From Rhabdophis nuchalis (lineage: Eukaryota > Chordata > Lepidosauria > Squamata > Natricidae), in contig CM077648.1 of NCBI GenBank assembly GCA_039707465.1, positions 25,668,119 to 25,732,118 on the forward strand: a stretch of 64,000 nt of DNA. Reading direction: 5' to 3'. The notes beneath the pieces are model-generated. The model was not told the DNA's origin and made no database searches. It saw only the letters and a list, made by a program, of their open reading frames with translations. Below are positions 1 through 10,859 of the stretch, piece after piece. The first letter of the stretch is position 1. Each line of letters opens with the position of its first letter. The position numbers were made by a program, and so were the translations under genes.

Positions 1-945
1 GAATTTGCAGTCGTTAATCAACTGATTCTCTATGAATCTGTCCAATACCTTTTGAAAACCATCCATCTTGGCGGTGACTTCGGTGGACAGTATGAAATAA
101 AAGTTCCTTCTGTTGTTCATGAATCAAGGGCAAAAACCTTATTTCTCCATGTTATCAGTGCCATTCATGATTTTCTATAGCTTTGTCACATCTGCTGTGA
201 CAATTTTTGCAGGTTAAGCAGGCCAGTTGCTATAGGTTTTCCTCATATGACAACTGCTGTAGTCTGTTATACATTTTCAGGCTTTCAGCTTAAAATCTTC
301 CTTAAGGTGTGCTGAATAGAAAGGTGCATGACACTGCCATGCCATAGATTTATAGAATTGCATTATTGGGACTGCCGATTCTTTTTTCCCAATTTCTTTC
401 TGAGATTCCAAGCATACATTCACCTTTTTTTAACAGCAGCTCCCTACTAGGTTGACATCTCACTGAACTTTCTAATCTAGTTCCAAGTTTCCTTCTTGAC
501 AGATCACTATCAGCATAGTTCCATTACCGTACAGGTGAAACTGGAGGTTTTTTTATGCCAATATACATAATTTTATGCATTTATATTAAACTACATTTGA
601 AGACATTTTCCCCATTTAGGAGAGATACTTTCAGGTCAATCCACAGCCCTATTTTGGTATGTCCACCCTGAAAATTTTGATAACATCAGCAGGCATAACT
701 CCTTCACTACTCAAATCTTAATTTCAAATTGTTTACAAAAAATACGTCAAGACCCCAATAATGATCCCTTTGGACAGTACTTTACATCTGAACCTGAATC
801 AAGGAGATAATTGTCTTTTTATTCCTACTTTCTATTTCCTATAAGTGCAAACATTTTTCAAAATACTAAAACACATCTAAAACTAATCAGTGTACAGATT
901 TTCATGGCAGAGGAGACAAATACAAGATTAAAGGGACTCCTATTT
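1..945 (+). other. CYP2U1 intron sequence
   Basis: AT-rich, no exon recognised. It lies upstream of the first visible CYP2U1 exon and is taken as intron. The first 200 bases may be an old interspersed repeat, but I cannot assign a family. Confidence 0.5.
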
Positions 946-959
946 AGAAGAACATAGGG

Positions 960-1497
960 GGAGGTGAGGAGGAAGTACTCCTTCTTATCTAAAAAATTGT
1001 TTAATCACGGGATTTGGTTTAAGTGGGCGATGCCAGAAGGGATGTTGGTGTTCTGGGAAGGAGGAAGAGTAAGGATTAAAACAGTTGTTGAGGCGGAAGC
1101 CTTTCTTAAAAAACATTCCTCTATCCTGGGGGAAGATCCAGGGGGGACGGAGGGGGCCACAGTCCCGCCCGCTGGGGGCCAGGAAGGAGAACAAGAAGAC
1201 ACAATTGCCAAGAGACTTAGATTTAAAAAATGATTTTGCTTTTTATTAATACAGTATAACTTTTATCTGGATGTTTGTACACGATTGCCAGCATAGAATT
1301 TAGAATTTATGATGTATGCATTTGTTTTCACCTTGTAGTACTATTGAAAAATGTATTACCAATGTTTTATTAAGAAGCCCCGGAGGGACCAACGACCTCG
1401 ACGTGAAAGCTCTCAAAATATTTTTGTATTTCACCTTACCCCTACCCTACTTTAAAAAATTTGTAAAAACCAATAAAACCTTTTCAATATAAAAAAA
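960..1497 (+). mobile_element. 5'-truncated L1-like element, ORF1 C-terminus plus 3' UTR, no ORF2
   Basis: Bounded by a 14-bp target-site duplication (agaagaacataggg at 946-959 and 1498-1511) and ending in AATAAAACC...poly(A). From the truncation point to TGA (1233) the frame is open for 89 aa and resembles the C-terminal domain of L1 ORF1p (RKYSFLSKKL, then MLVFWEGGRVRIKTVVEAEA, FLKKHS). Only about 260 bp of 3' UTR follow the stop, so there is no ORF2. This is the layout of half-L1 (HAL1) elements or of an internally deleted L1. The intact frame and duplications suggest a young insertion. Confidence 0.75.
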
Positions 1498-1508
1498 AGA
1501 AGAACATA

Positions 1509-1995
1509 GGGACGCAGTGGCTCAGTAACTAAGATGCTGAGCTTGTCGATCAGAAAGGTTGGCAGTTCGGTGGTTCAAATCCCTAGCACCGTGTAACGGA
1601 GTGACCTCCCATTACTTGTCCCAGCTTCTGCCAACCTAGCAGCTTGAAAGCATGTAAAAAATGCAAGTAGAAAAATTTTGTATCCCCCTACCCCCCCTTC
1701 TTTACCCTTGTACGTCCTCTCCAATACCCCTACCTTATACCTGTTAAATGTTTAATTTTTTTATATATACACTAATAAAGATTACTAAAAAAAAAAATGC
1801 AAGTAGAAAAATAAGGACCACTTTGGTGGGAAGGTAACAGTGTTCTGTGCACCTTCGGCATTTAGTCATGCCAGCCACATGGACACGGAGATGTCTTCAG
1901 ACAACGCTGGCTCTTCGGCTTTGAAACGGAGATGAGCACCGCCTCCTAGAGTCGGGAATGACTAGCACATAGATGCGAGGGGAACCTTTACTTTA
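1509..1995 (+). mobile_element. Sauria-type SINE, interrupted
   Basis: Head gggacgcagtggctcag with A-box-like and B-box-like (ggttcaaatcc) tRNA promoter parts. The middle is tgccaacctagcagctt...gcaagtagaaaaat. The tail agtcgggaatgactagcac...ggggaacctttac is BovB-like. Split by an insertion at 1677-1795. It directly abuts the L1-like insertion. Confidence 0.85.
1677..1795 (+). mobile_element. Short LINE 3'-end insertion nested in the SINE
   Basis: About 118 bp ending in ctaataaagattact plus poly(A), flanked by repeated aaatgcaagtagaaaaat (ends at 1676 and 1812). The C-rich 3' UTR resembles that of the L1-like element at 960-1497. Confidence 0.7.
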
Positions 1996-2138
1996 TCTAG
2001 AATAGCACATTGTGTCATTCTTCTGGACCTGTATCATGAAAGTATATATCCAATAACTGCTCTCCTCTTTCATTAGACTGCAGATGAACCAATTCTCTAC
2101 CCACCCAAATCATTCATTTTACTATTTATTTTGCATAG

Positions 2139-2300
2139 GAAAGGTTCAAGAAGAAATTGAATTGGTAATTGGGTGCAACAGACCTCCTACCCTGGCTGAT
2201 AAGGCGCACATGCCCTTTACAGAAGCAACTATTATGGAAGTTCAAAGGATGACAGTGGTTGTCCCACTTTCTATTCCTCGGATGGCCTCAGAAACTACTG
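2139..2300 (+). CDS. CYP2U1: CYP2U1 antepenultimate coding exon (helix K)
   Basis: The acceptor is ...ttgcatag and the donor is gtcagt. The first two bases complete a split codon, then the exon reads [11 protein letters not shown] and later [24 protein letters not shown] is the ExxR pair of helix K that anchors the haem pocket. The phase-1 boundaries match the usual CYP2-family intron position just before KVQEEI. Confidence 0.94.
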
Positions 2301-5197
2301 GTCAGTATTGAAGAATGAATATGCTGGTCAGCTTAACAATTCTGTTCTTTCCTGCTGCAGGTCCATTTGACTGAGAAACAATACATTCATTAGAAACTTG
2401 AAAAACTAAAATGAGCAACATTAAGTTCTGTGTGTTGCTACAAATTCCAGGGTACCATAGTAGTTAACTTGTTGAACTAGGACAGGGGTCTGCAAAGTCG
2501 GCTCTTTTAAGACTGGTGGACTTCAACTCCCAGAGTTCCCCAGCCAGCATAGCTTGCTGGGGAATTCTGGGAGTTGAAGTCCACCAGTCTTAAAAGAGCC
2601 GACTTTGCAGACCCCTGAACTAGGACAAAGGATACCCTTCTTCCAATTCTGGGCCAATCACGCTTTGGTTCAACCATTTCAGAGTGTTGTTGTTATGAGT
2701 AAAAACTAAAGGAGGGAATACTATGCTTAGTACCTTAAGATTCTGGATGAAAAGTAGGATATTAATCTAACAATTACAATAACTTGCTTTTACTTTCATT
2801 TTTACATTCTTTATTTAATTGTTGTAAATTCTTAGTTTTCTTGTTCGGTCACCATAAGAATTATAATTTAGTTGCAACTTGAGAGGTTTACAGGGAGGGA
2901 AAGCAAATGAAAACTAAAGCTGATTTGAATTACCTGCTGTAGCTGAAAGCATATTTCAAGGGGCTGTAATATTTACAAAAAGCATGGCGTTTATGTTTAC
3001 GATCTTATGGTTTGATTAGTCTCCCTTACATTTACATTCCTCTCTTCCACAAACACTCATATATATGTATCTGTGTTTCTGTAATAACAAACAACCATTT
3101 TAATTAGGCAAAATAACATTCATCCAAATCAGTATTTTAATAACATTCATCCAAACCAATATTTTAATGTCTGTTGATAGAGCTATAAAGAAGGAAAGGA
3201 ATTCCATAGAGGAGAATTGCTTCAATTTTGATGTTTCCAGTTATGAATTGGTAACATATTTCCCCCGAATATACAACCTATCCCAAAAGTAAGCCCTAGC
3301 TTGATTTAATGTTTGTGCCCTACCCCCAAAATAAGGTCTGGTGCTTATTTTGGGGGCCCCAAAAAATAAGACCAGGTCTTATATTTGGGGAAACACGAGA
3401 AATTTATTGGTGATCTGTATATTTTGATCTGAACTTTATTCTTTCTCCTTTCAGAGCTTCAGGGTTACATTATTCCAAAGGGCAGTGTAATCATTCCCAA
3501 CTTGTGGTCCGTGCACAGAGATCCCAAGAAATGGGAAAACCCAAATGATTTTTGCCCAGCAAGATTTCTGGATGAGAACGGCCAGCTCCTCAAAAAAGAA
3601 ACATTTATTCCTTTTGGAATTGGTAATTTAATTGTTTAGAGTAAAGATTTTGTCAACATTAATTTGATAGATCTTTAAATAACCTACTTACTTATTTGTA
3701 GTAGACGTTACAAAGGGCCCTTTTGGGGTCAGAAGCAACCATTTTGCTAGGCATGAAAAAGTCCACAGATGGTTTAATTTAACTGATGTATTGCTCACAC
3801 ATATTATATGCATGATATTTTTCGGAGTATAAGACCCACCGGAGTATAAGATGCACCAAGATTTTGAAGAGGCAAATTAAAAAAAAAGTTTTTGCACTCT
3901 GCAGACTTCCAAAAACTGGCCCATTTTTTGTCCAAAAAAGGGCATGCAGAGCCTTTAGGAGGCATATAGAGTGCTCTTGGGGGCTGGGGAGGAGGGCAAA
4001 ACAAGCAAAAAATGGTCCAGTGCCTTTTGTTAAAACCATTTTAGAAACAGAATGGGTAAAAAAACCTACCTAGAATTTCATTTTAATACGTTGTAGAGGA
4101 GAATTAAAGAGCTATTTTAGTGTAGTGGTTAAGGGATTAGGCTAGAAATCAGACACTGTCTGTTCTAGTCCTGCCTTAGGCAGAAAACCTGCAGGGTGAC
4201 CTTGGGCCAGTCACTTTCTCTCAGTCCTGAGAAGGGGGCAGTGGCAAACACCTTCTGCAAAGCCTTACCCAAATAACTGCAGGGATTTGTCCAGGCAGTC
4301 TCGAGAATCAGACATTATTGAATAGAAAAATAAGAGTGTTAATAGGAAGGAATGCACCGTGTTCAAAATTCTTCACTGGATTTTTTCTGAGAAATTAGGA
4401 GTGATTGCTCTGATATCTTCAAGGGAAGACGATACTCTACAACCATTTCCAAGGAGCTGACTTTCTTAATAAGTAACAAGAATTACCCTAATTGTAGGAA
4501 GAATTCCTTCTCAATGTTTTCCTTTGGGACTGAATGAAGGAGAGGTCCTGTGACTCATATCTATATATCGGAAGACATGAAATTCTCTCTCTTTTTCTCA
4601 CATGTGTATACCAGTGGTGGCTTGGTGGGCATGGCAGGGGAAGGTTACTGCAAAATCCCCATTTCCTCCCGATCAGCTGGGATTCAGTAGGCAGAGAATA
4701 GATGGGGGTGGGGCCAGTCAGAGTTGATATTTACCAGTTCTCTGAACTATTCAAAATTTCGGCTACCGGTTCTCCAGAACTGGTCAGAACCTGCTGAATA
4801 CTACATCTGCTGTATACACATACAGTAGATAACACATAGATGGCTGCAATATTCCAATCATTTGATCATTTCTTTGAAGCAAATGCCCTTTCATCAAATC
4901 AAATAAAATTGACATGAAATGGGGGGGAAGATATACTGCTTTCTGCACTAATTAATTGTGAAAAATCATTTTTATCTCCCCTGTAACCCCTTTTCTTGTT
5001 TTTGTTTTCTTTTTAAAGGCAAACGTGTGTGCATGGGAGAACAGCTTGCCAAGATGGAGCTTTTCTTGATGTTTGTGAGCCTTTTGCAAAGTTTCACCTT
5101 TATATACCCTGAGGACTTAAAGAAACCACCAATGGAAGGAAGATTTGGCTTGACGTTAGCCCCCTTTCCATTTAAACTTATTGCCTTAAAGAGATGA
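2139..5197 (+). CDS. CYP2U1: CYP2U1, C-terminal part of the gene (last three coding exons)
   Basis: Cytochrome P450 2U1, a haem monooxygenase known to omega-hydroxylate long-chain fatty acids such as arachidonate, in ER and mitochondrial membranes. Three exons (2139-2300, 3455-3622, 5019-5197) join in phase 1 and give about the last 168 residues of a protein that is about 544 aa in human. Visible landmarks in order: the helix-K ExxR motif (EVQR), the aromatic/PERF-like region (ARFLDENGQ), and the haem-binding signature FGIGKRVCMG, whose Cys thiolate ligand lies in the last exon and which is split by the last intron. All splice sites are GT-AG and there are no frameshifts, so the gene looks functional. 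The 5' exons lie left of the window. HADH follows in the same orientation, as in human. Identification is from remembered similarity to human CYP2U1. Confidence 0.95.
2483..2617. mobile_element. Palindromic hAT-type MITE
   Basis: 135 bp, nearly perfect inverted repeat starting caggggtctgcaaagtcgg, with the core cttcaactcccagag...ccccagccagc. The 8-bp target duplication AACTAGGA lies at 2475-2482 and 2618-2625, the hAT hallmark. Confidence 0.9.
3259..3399. mobile_element. MITE fragment, CCCGAAAATAAGACC family
   Basis: Degenerate copy with ends tttcccccgaatata and ggggaaacacg and internal ccccaaaataaggtctgg...aataagaccaggtctta. Intact relatives in this window (18740, 48962) have TA flanks, suggesting Tc1/mariner. 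Confidence 0.6.
3455..3622 (+). CDS. CYP2U1: CYP2U1 penultimate coding exon
   Basis: The acceptor is ctttctcctttcag and the donor is gtaatt. It encodes [41 protein letters not shown] and [11 protein letters not shown]. It ends inside the haem signature: FGIG is here and the Cys is in the next exon. The frame is open throughout (168 nt, phase 1 to phase 1). Confidence 0.95.
3814..4040 (+). mobile_element. Fragment of the CCGTATTTTTCGGAGTATAAGACGCACC MITE family
   Basis: Left-end half only: tttttcggagtataagaccc, then gattttgaagaggcaaatta and agtttttgcactctgcag. The right end is missing. Confidence 0.7.
4105..4330 (+). mobile_element. Old tRNA-derived SINE
   Basis: Contains tagtgtagtggttaaggg (A-box region), a weak ttctagtcctgc B-box region, and the motif gggtgaccttgggccagtca common to reptile and mammal tRNA-derived SINEs. 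Diverged, so the family is uncertain. Confidence 0.5.
4612..4809. mobile_element. hAT-type MITE, cagtggtgg family
   Basis: 198 bp. Flanks GTGTATAC (4604-4611) and CTGTATAC (4810-4817) are a 7/8 match and so a likely target duplication. Shares ggttctccagaactgg and other blocks with the copy at 60236-60394. Confidence 0.65.
5019..5197 (+). CDS. CYP2U1: CYP2U1 last coding exon with haem cysteine
   Basis: The acceptor is ttctttttaaag. The exon begins [20 protein letters not shown], which supplies the proximal Cys ligand, and ends with [12 protein letters not shown] and a TGA at 5195-5197. The 58 C-terminal residues match the length and pattern of the human tail. Confidence 0.95.
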
Positions 5198-7300
5198 GGA
5201 AACTTCCAAGAAAAATGCTGCATGATGTTCATGTTACTATATGAAATTCAGGGCTATAGATGAAATGTTCTTCACCAAAAGCTAGTCATTAGCCCAAACA
5301 GGCTAGGGAATTTTCAGCCCATGGGACATCCAAAAATTATCAAGCACTTTCTCCTTCGCTTGGGCTGTCCCCCACTTGATATGCTGAAATTCTTCAACTA
5401 TAGAAACAAACTGAAGTATGTTGACTCCCAAGAGCTGCAGAGCAAAATTGAGGCAGCCACACATAAGGGGACCATTGGTTGTTAAATGCCTTTTTATAGT
5501 AGATAAAAAGCAAAGGAAAATATTGGAAATCTAATTTGCACATGACAATAGACAAAAGCCAAAAAAAAACCTAGAACACAAAGGTTCAGAAAGCACTTAT
5601 GTATTTGGAACTTTAAAAAAAACATAGTTAAAGATGCATAACGGGTTGTCTTAAAAACTTGAGCGGCGTTGCAATCTGTTTTAAAAACCAGAGTCTGTTG
5701 GGGAGGGGTGTGCGTCTTCTATTGGCTAAGTCTGGCTTGTCTTCACTGTCGGCAGTAAATCAAGAAAAAAAAAAGCTGTCCTGCACATGCAAATGTAATT
5801 TCAATCCTCGGTCTGACTCATTTTACACGCTCCAGGGAGGCTGCAAAGCCTCAAACATACATATACATGGATGTGTTCAATTAAATGAATGTTCCATCCT
5901 TGTTTTAATAATGAAGGCAAAATTTGCTTTTAAAAGGTGATGGAAGTGGAGTGAGATCTTCTGGGGGTGATACAGAATGATGTTATTGATTCTAAGGCAG
6001 AGGTCCCAAACTTGGCAACTTTAAGACTTGTGGACTTCAATTCCCAGAATTCTCCAGCCAGCACAGCTGGCTGGAGAATTCAGGCAGTTGAAACCCACAA
6101 ATCTTAAAGTTGCCAAGTTTGGGACCTCTGTTCTAAGGGATCATTACTGTGCCCAACTACTGTTCCTTTGTGCTAATCAAGTAAAGCAAAACAGAGAGTG
6201 GACTTCCACAATTCAATTTTTAATATATATTTATCTCATGGCAGCTCTTATTTATTGTTTACTAAAAGCACATTTTTGTTGGCACATCTTAGGTAATTTC
6301 TCAACTGTTCACATGCTGAGTTTCTGGCAGATTTCAGAAACTGCTGAGCTCAGCCTGATTTAACCAGCAAGACACCCATAACATCTATGTTGAAAATGTG
6401 TAATACATAGTGTAAATGCCATAGGAAGCAGCTTTGGACAAACTACTGCTTCAGGAAAGCATAGGAAATACAATGATAAATATCTTAAAAATAGGATTTT
6501 ATTGAGCAGAAGATGTACTTGTCTCTAGCACCTTAAGTGCTCTGCCATTTGTATCGGAGAACAGTCTTGGCCACTTATAATTGTGGTTCTGGCATGAACT
6601 ATACATAAAATAATTCAATTGACAAATATTTGAGCTTGAATTTTGGGACATAAAATTTAATTTAAAAAGGCTTTTAGAAATGAAAGTTAGGTAGGAATAC
6701 AACTCTTATTCTAATCTTATTTTCTAAAATAAGATTAGAATTCAAGTCCCATGCTTTTAAAATGTAGAGAGAGGAAGAATAATTGCTAGTTCCTATATTT
6801 CTTATATATTTCATGGTCCATAAATGCGGAATGTTTTGATGAACATTTAGATGCTATTCAGCTTAATAAAAAAGGTGTACATGTATGAAAGAATCCCCTT
6901 TTCCCATTCCTGTTTTCATACAGAGACATGAAGATGCAGTTAGACATATTTGAAAAGAACTTTATTTTGTAATGTGTTAATTAAATTAACTGCATTTAAA
7001 AAAAGAGAAATTTTCCTTGGTGAGGTAAGAAGGGTAACTATTCCTTTTCCTGCATGTTGTCCTAATTTTAAAAAAAAAACATACTGCCAAAATTTGGGGC
7101 TTGTACTTTTTGATGGAAAATCAAAAGTAATTCCAATTGAAAATGGCAGGATTTCGTTCATTTTCAATTCACAGAGAACCTGAATTAATGGATCAGCAGG
7201 TTTGATGAACAGATTGAACCATTTTTCGCATACCTGTGGTTTATTGCATGAACAATATTTAACTGGTTCATACAATAGTGTTAAAAATTAAATAAAGGGC
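5198..7300 (+). other. CYP2U1 3' UTR and downstream DNA (end not fixed)
   Basis: Non-coding sequence after the CYP2U1 stop. Polyadenylation hexamers AATAAA occur at 6865-6870 and 7291-7296 (another at 7768-7773). None can be chosen without transcript data. A hAT-type MITE sits at 5998-6130. No other coding signal is seen. Confidence 0.4.
5998..6130. mobile_element. Palindromic hAT-type MITE
   Basis: 133 bp foldback (cagaggtcccaaacttggca...gggacctctg) with target duplication TTCTAAGG at 5990-5997 and 6131-6138. Confidence 0.9.
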
Positions 7301-8012
7301 ATTGTGATATAGTGTAATATGAATTATTATAACTCGCAGAATGAATTATCCTTTAAAAAGGAAACTTGGCCATCTTCGACAATCCTTATCCTTCAATTGC
7401 ACTGCTAACGTTTAGATGAGTACTGCTATGGCAGATAATTTTATCAGGCAAAATACAATCGATCCTTGGTATGGCATGTGCGTCCTTTTTGTAATGAAGC
7501 AATCTTTTACTGAAGCACTTTATAATTTTGTCAGATTCCAAAGGTCTGTATTTCTGCATTTTAGAAAGCACTAAGGGCCTGTGTAAGAGCTGGGTATATT
7601 AGTTGCCTATACCTTGCTAATATTTATATTGTCTGATGTTGTTTTCAAAATGAATGCCTTGTTTAGAATTTTAGGATGAGAATGTAAAATCCAAGATCTA
7701 AAATAATGGATTGCTTTTTTTTTTAAAGGTGCCTATATTTAGACACAGTGTGAAATATGTTCATCTAAATAAAGTTTTAGATAAATAAAATATTTGTCTA
7801 AATAAAGTTTTGTTTTTAAAAACTGACTTTTAAGACAATTTTGCTTTTAAAAAAAGTTCTCCTGTGGGTATTAAAAATATAACAAATTATTTTACTAGCC
7901 TTTCTCAATTGTTATTCAAATGCTTGGGAGTACAAAATATCTGGAAAATCTCAAATTGGTGAGAATTATATTACAGATTCTTTTTTATGTACCCAAATGC
8001 TTTCTTCTAGTA
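6131..8012. other. Intergenic AT-rich sequence
   Basis: Between the CYP2U1 stop and HADH. Apart from possible CYP2U1 polyadenylation hexamers, no gene or recognised repeat is seen. Confidence 0.5.
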
Positions 8013-8152
8013 CAGGGATGTCCAAACTTGGGAACTTTAAGACTTGTGGACTTCAACTCCCAGAATTCCCCAGCCAGCTATGCTGTGCTGGCTGGGGAAT
8101 TCTGGGAGTTGAAGTCCACAAGTCTTAAAGTTCCCAAGTTTGGACATCCCTG
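8013..8152. mobile_element. Palindromic hAT-type MITE
   Basis: 140 bp nearly perfect hairpin (cagggatgtccaaacttggg...catccctg) with target duplication TTCTAGTA at 8005-8012 and 8153-8160. Confidence 0.92.
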
Positions 8153-8357
8153 TTCTAGTAGTATTGTTTCTATTTCTGGCTGATTTGACACCACTATAAT
8201 AACCTTTCTCCAAGTATTGGCAACTGTAGTTTTCTATGTGAAAATTCTTAATTCAAATGATTTCTTTAAATTGAACCCTATACAGGTAAAACTGTTGTAA
8301 AATAGGTATATTTTTCCTATAGCATCTAAACTAATTATAATTTCAAATAATGTATGC

Positions 8358-8492
8358 CAGGGATGTCCAAACTTGGGAACTTTAAGACTTGTGGACTTCA
8401 ACTCCCAGAATTCCCCAGCCAGCATAGCTGGCTGGGGAATTCTGGGAGTTGAAGTCCACAAGTCTTAAAGTTCCCAAGTTTGGACATCCCTG
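8358..8492. mobile_element. Palindromic hAT-type MITE
   Basis: 135 bp copy almost identical to the element at 8013-8152, only about 205 bp away, with its own target duplication ATGTATGC at 8350-8357 and 8493-8500. Confidence 0.92.
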
Positions 8493-8916
8493 ATGTATGC
8501 TATGCCTCAGTGGGTTATGCAACTGCTGCCAACTACTGGTAAGTTAACAACTCAGCACAATGCAATGGGCCAGCTAAAATCACCAGCCTTTAGAAAGCAT
8601 AGCAGGCAAGAAGTCAACATCTGCATACATATTTATACTGGGTATATGTGTCAGCCATGTGTGCCAAGCAAATTACTATCATATAAAATGGATTTTCAAA
8701 CTTCTCAGGCTAGAGAACCTGTTACAGCAGTTTTAAATAAATACCCAGAGCCTTTAGAAAAGAGACAAAGTTGTGATGAGAACTGACTCAGGGTTTTTTG
8801 GGGGGGAGGGAGGGAGGGGGGGGTTGCATTTAGTTTCAGGTTTGACAGGACCAATTTGAAAATCCCTCAAATAGGGAACAAAGATTCTTAAGAGATACAT
8901 TCTGAAGCCATTATTT

Positions 8917-9049
8917 AGGGTCTCCAACCTTTGCAACTTTAAGTCTGAAGGACTTCAGCTCCCAGAATTCTCCAGCCAGCTTTGCTGGCTGGAGAAGTCT
9001 GGGAGCTGAAGTCCTTCAGACTTAAAGTTGCAAAGGTTGGGGATCCCTG
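8917..9049. mobile_element. Palindromic hAT-type MITE, variant
   Basis: Hairpin agggtctccaacctttgca...ggttggggatccctg with the same cttcagctcccagaattctc core. The left tip has lost its terminal C and no clean 8-bp duplication is visible. Confidence 0.75.
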
Positions 9050-9329
9050 ATTTAGGAAATGAGAATGACCAAATACTGAATTAGTTACCTAATTGCTTGT
9101 ATTAGAAACGTACAATTTACTTTAATTTATACTCTTCTATAATCTGAATCTTTGTGCTCTTAAATGCCAACAATTAATATTTCTTTTGAAGGGAAAAACA
9201 GTGAAATCATGTGGTGTTTTTATTGTAGTAAAAGCCCACACCATTAACTACATGTAATGTTATTTAAAACAAAAACAAAAGTGACAGTGATCAAGAAGTT
9301 GAAATCCAAGAACCCAATAAACTGAGGGC

Positions 9330-9425
9330 CCAGAATGTTGGGGGCAATATGCTGGGCCTGTAAACCACTTAAGAGGTCTGTAAAGCACTGTGAAGCGGTA
9401 TATAAACCTAAGTACTTTTTCTATT
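9330..9425 (+). repeat. LINE 3'-end remnant
   Basis: The motif ctgtaaagcactgtgaagcg followed by gtatataaacctaagtac is a recurrent reptile LINE 3'-end sequence (CR1/L2 group). Short and family uncertain. Confidence 0.4.
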
Positions 9426-9581
9426 AAGCAAAAAAAAAGTTGACAAAATAAGTTTTATGTTTGTGTGTGGGGTGGTGGTGGTGGGAATAGAGCTCAATGG
9501 AATTCAAATCATGCCTGAACCACATTATAATCCAATTTGTAGGTTTATATTGCAGATACAATATGCAATAAATTGCAGATA

Positions 9582-9942
9582 GGGACGTGTTGGCTCGGGG
9601 GCTAAGGCGCTCAGCTTGTCAATCAGAAAGGTCGGCAGTTCAGTGGTTTGAATCCCAAGCACTGTGCAACGGACTGAGCTTTCATTACTTGTCCCAGTTT
9701 CTGCCAACCTAGCAGTTTGAAAGCATGTAAAAAATGCAAGTAGAAAAATAGGAACCGCCTTTGGTGGGAAGGTAACAGTGTTTGCGCGTGTACGTTTAGT
9801 CATCCTGGCCACATGACCACGGACAGCACTGGCTCTTCGGCTTAGAACCTGAGATCAGCACCGCCCCGTAGAGTTGGGAACAACTAGCACATATGTGCGA
9901 GGGGTACCTTTTACCCTTGTGCGAGGGGTACCTTTTACCCTT
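9582..9942 (+). mobile_element. Sauria-type SINE with duplicated 3' terminus
   Basis: Full-length tRNA-headed SINE flanked by the target duplication attgcagata (9572-9581 and 9943-9952). The last block gtgcgaggggtacctttta is present twice in tandem at the 3' end. Confidence 0.88.
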
Positions 9943-10112
9943 ATTGCAGATATGCAAACTCAATCATGGTCTTAACTAAACGAAAGCATCTTTTTACCAG
10001 ACATGATTCCACTACACTTTCGATAATGCCCCCCCCCCTCCCCTTGAAAAACAAGTGGTGAAATTTTAGCTCCAAAGCAAAACCTGGCAATACTTGGAGG
10101 TTATTTCAACGT

Positions 10113-10795
10113 TTCTCAACCTTGGGCGACTTGAAGAGGTGTGGATTTCAACTCCCAGAATTCCCCAGCCAACTTTTTGGGAGTCAGAAGTCCACATTGG
10201 ACTTCCGACTCCCCAAAAGCTGGCTGGGGAATTCTGGGAGTTGAAACACCTCTTCAAGCCCACCGTCCCTGTCCTACTGTCCCCATTTATATGTACTAAG
10301 AAACATACAACATACATACAACATACAATAGCAGAGTTGGAAGGGACCTTGTAGGTCTTCTAGTCCAACCCCCTGCGTGGGCAGGAACCTTATACCATTT
10401 CAGACAAATGGCTATCTAACATCTTTTTAAAGACTTCCAGGGTTGGGGCATTCACAACTTCTGGAGGCAAGCTGTTCCAGAGGTTAATTGTTCTGTCAGG
10501 AAATTTCTCCTTAGTTCTAAGTTGCTTCTCTCCTTGATTAGTTTCCACTCATTGCTTCTTGTCCTGCCCCCAGGTGCCTTGGAGAATAGTTTGACTCCCT
10601 CTTCTTTGTGGCACCCTCTGAGATATCGGAACACTGCTATCATGTCTCCCCTGGTCCTACACATACTCATTTTATGTGTTTATGGCTATGTTTTGTTTAC
10701 TTATGTTCATGTCTAGGTGTACGCTAATACTTGTCTCCTTGTTCTTTACAAATAAATAAATAAACAAAACAAGTCGCCAAAGGTTGAGAAACAAT
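10113..10795. mobile_element. hAT-like foldback element split by an insertion
   Basis: The left arm tttctcaaccttgggcgact...aactcccagaattcccc pairs with its right arm (ggaattctgggagttgaaa...cttcaag, to about 10257) and then with tcgccaaaggttgagaaac at about 10770-10790. The two right-arm pieces are separated by about 510 bp containing a CR1 fragment, so CR1 appears to have inserted into the element. Confidence 0.55.
10305..10665 (-). mobile_element. CR1 LINE 3' fragment
   Basis: Minus-strand CR1 end: cagagttggaagggacctt and agtccaaccccctgc, with an ATACAA-type tail on the left. The reverse translation gives DMIAVFRYLRGCHKEEGV and RRNFLTEQ, the C-terminus of the CR1 polyprotein. Confidence 0.85.
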
Positions 10796-10859
10796 AAGGT
10801 GCAACCAAGGAGAACTCCTTGCAGTTCAAAAGCAAGAGGTTTTCTTGCTGGCAAATGGG

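Noticed and set aside
1509..1640. tRNA-gene-like A and B boxes (also at 9582, 13979, 26365, 39935, 50772)
   Set aside because: These are SINE heads: multicopy, followed by SINE bodies and target duplications, without a complete cloverleaf.
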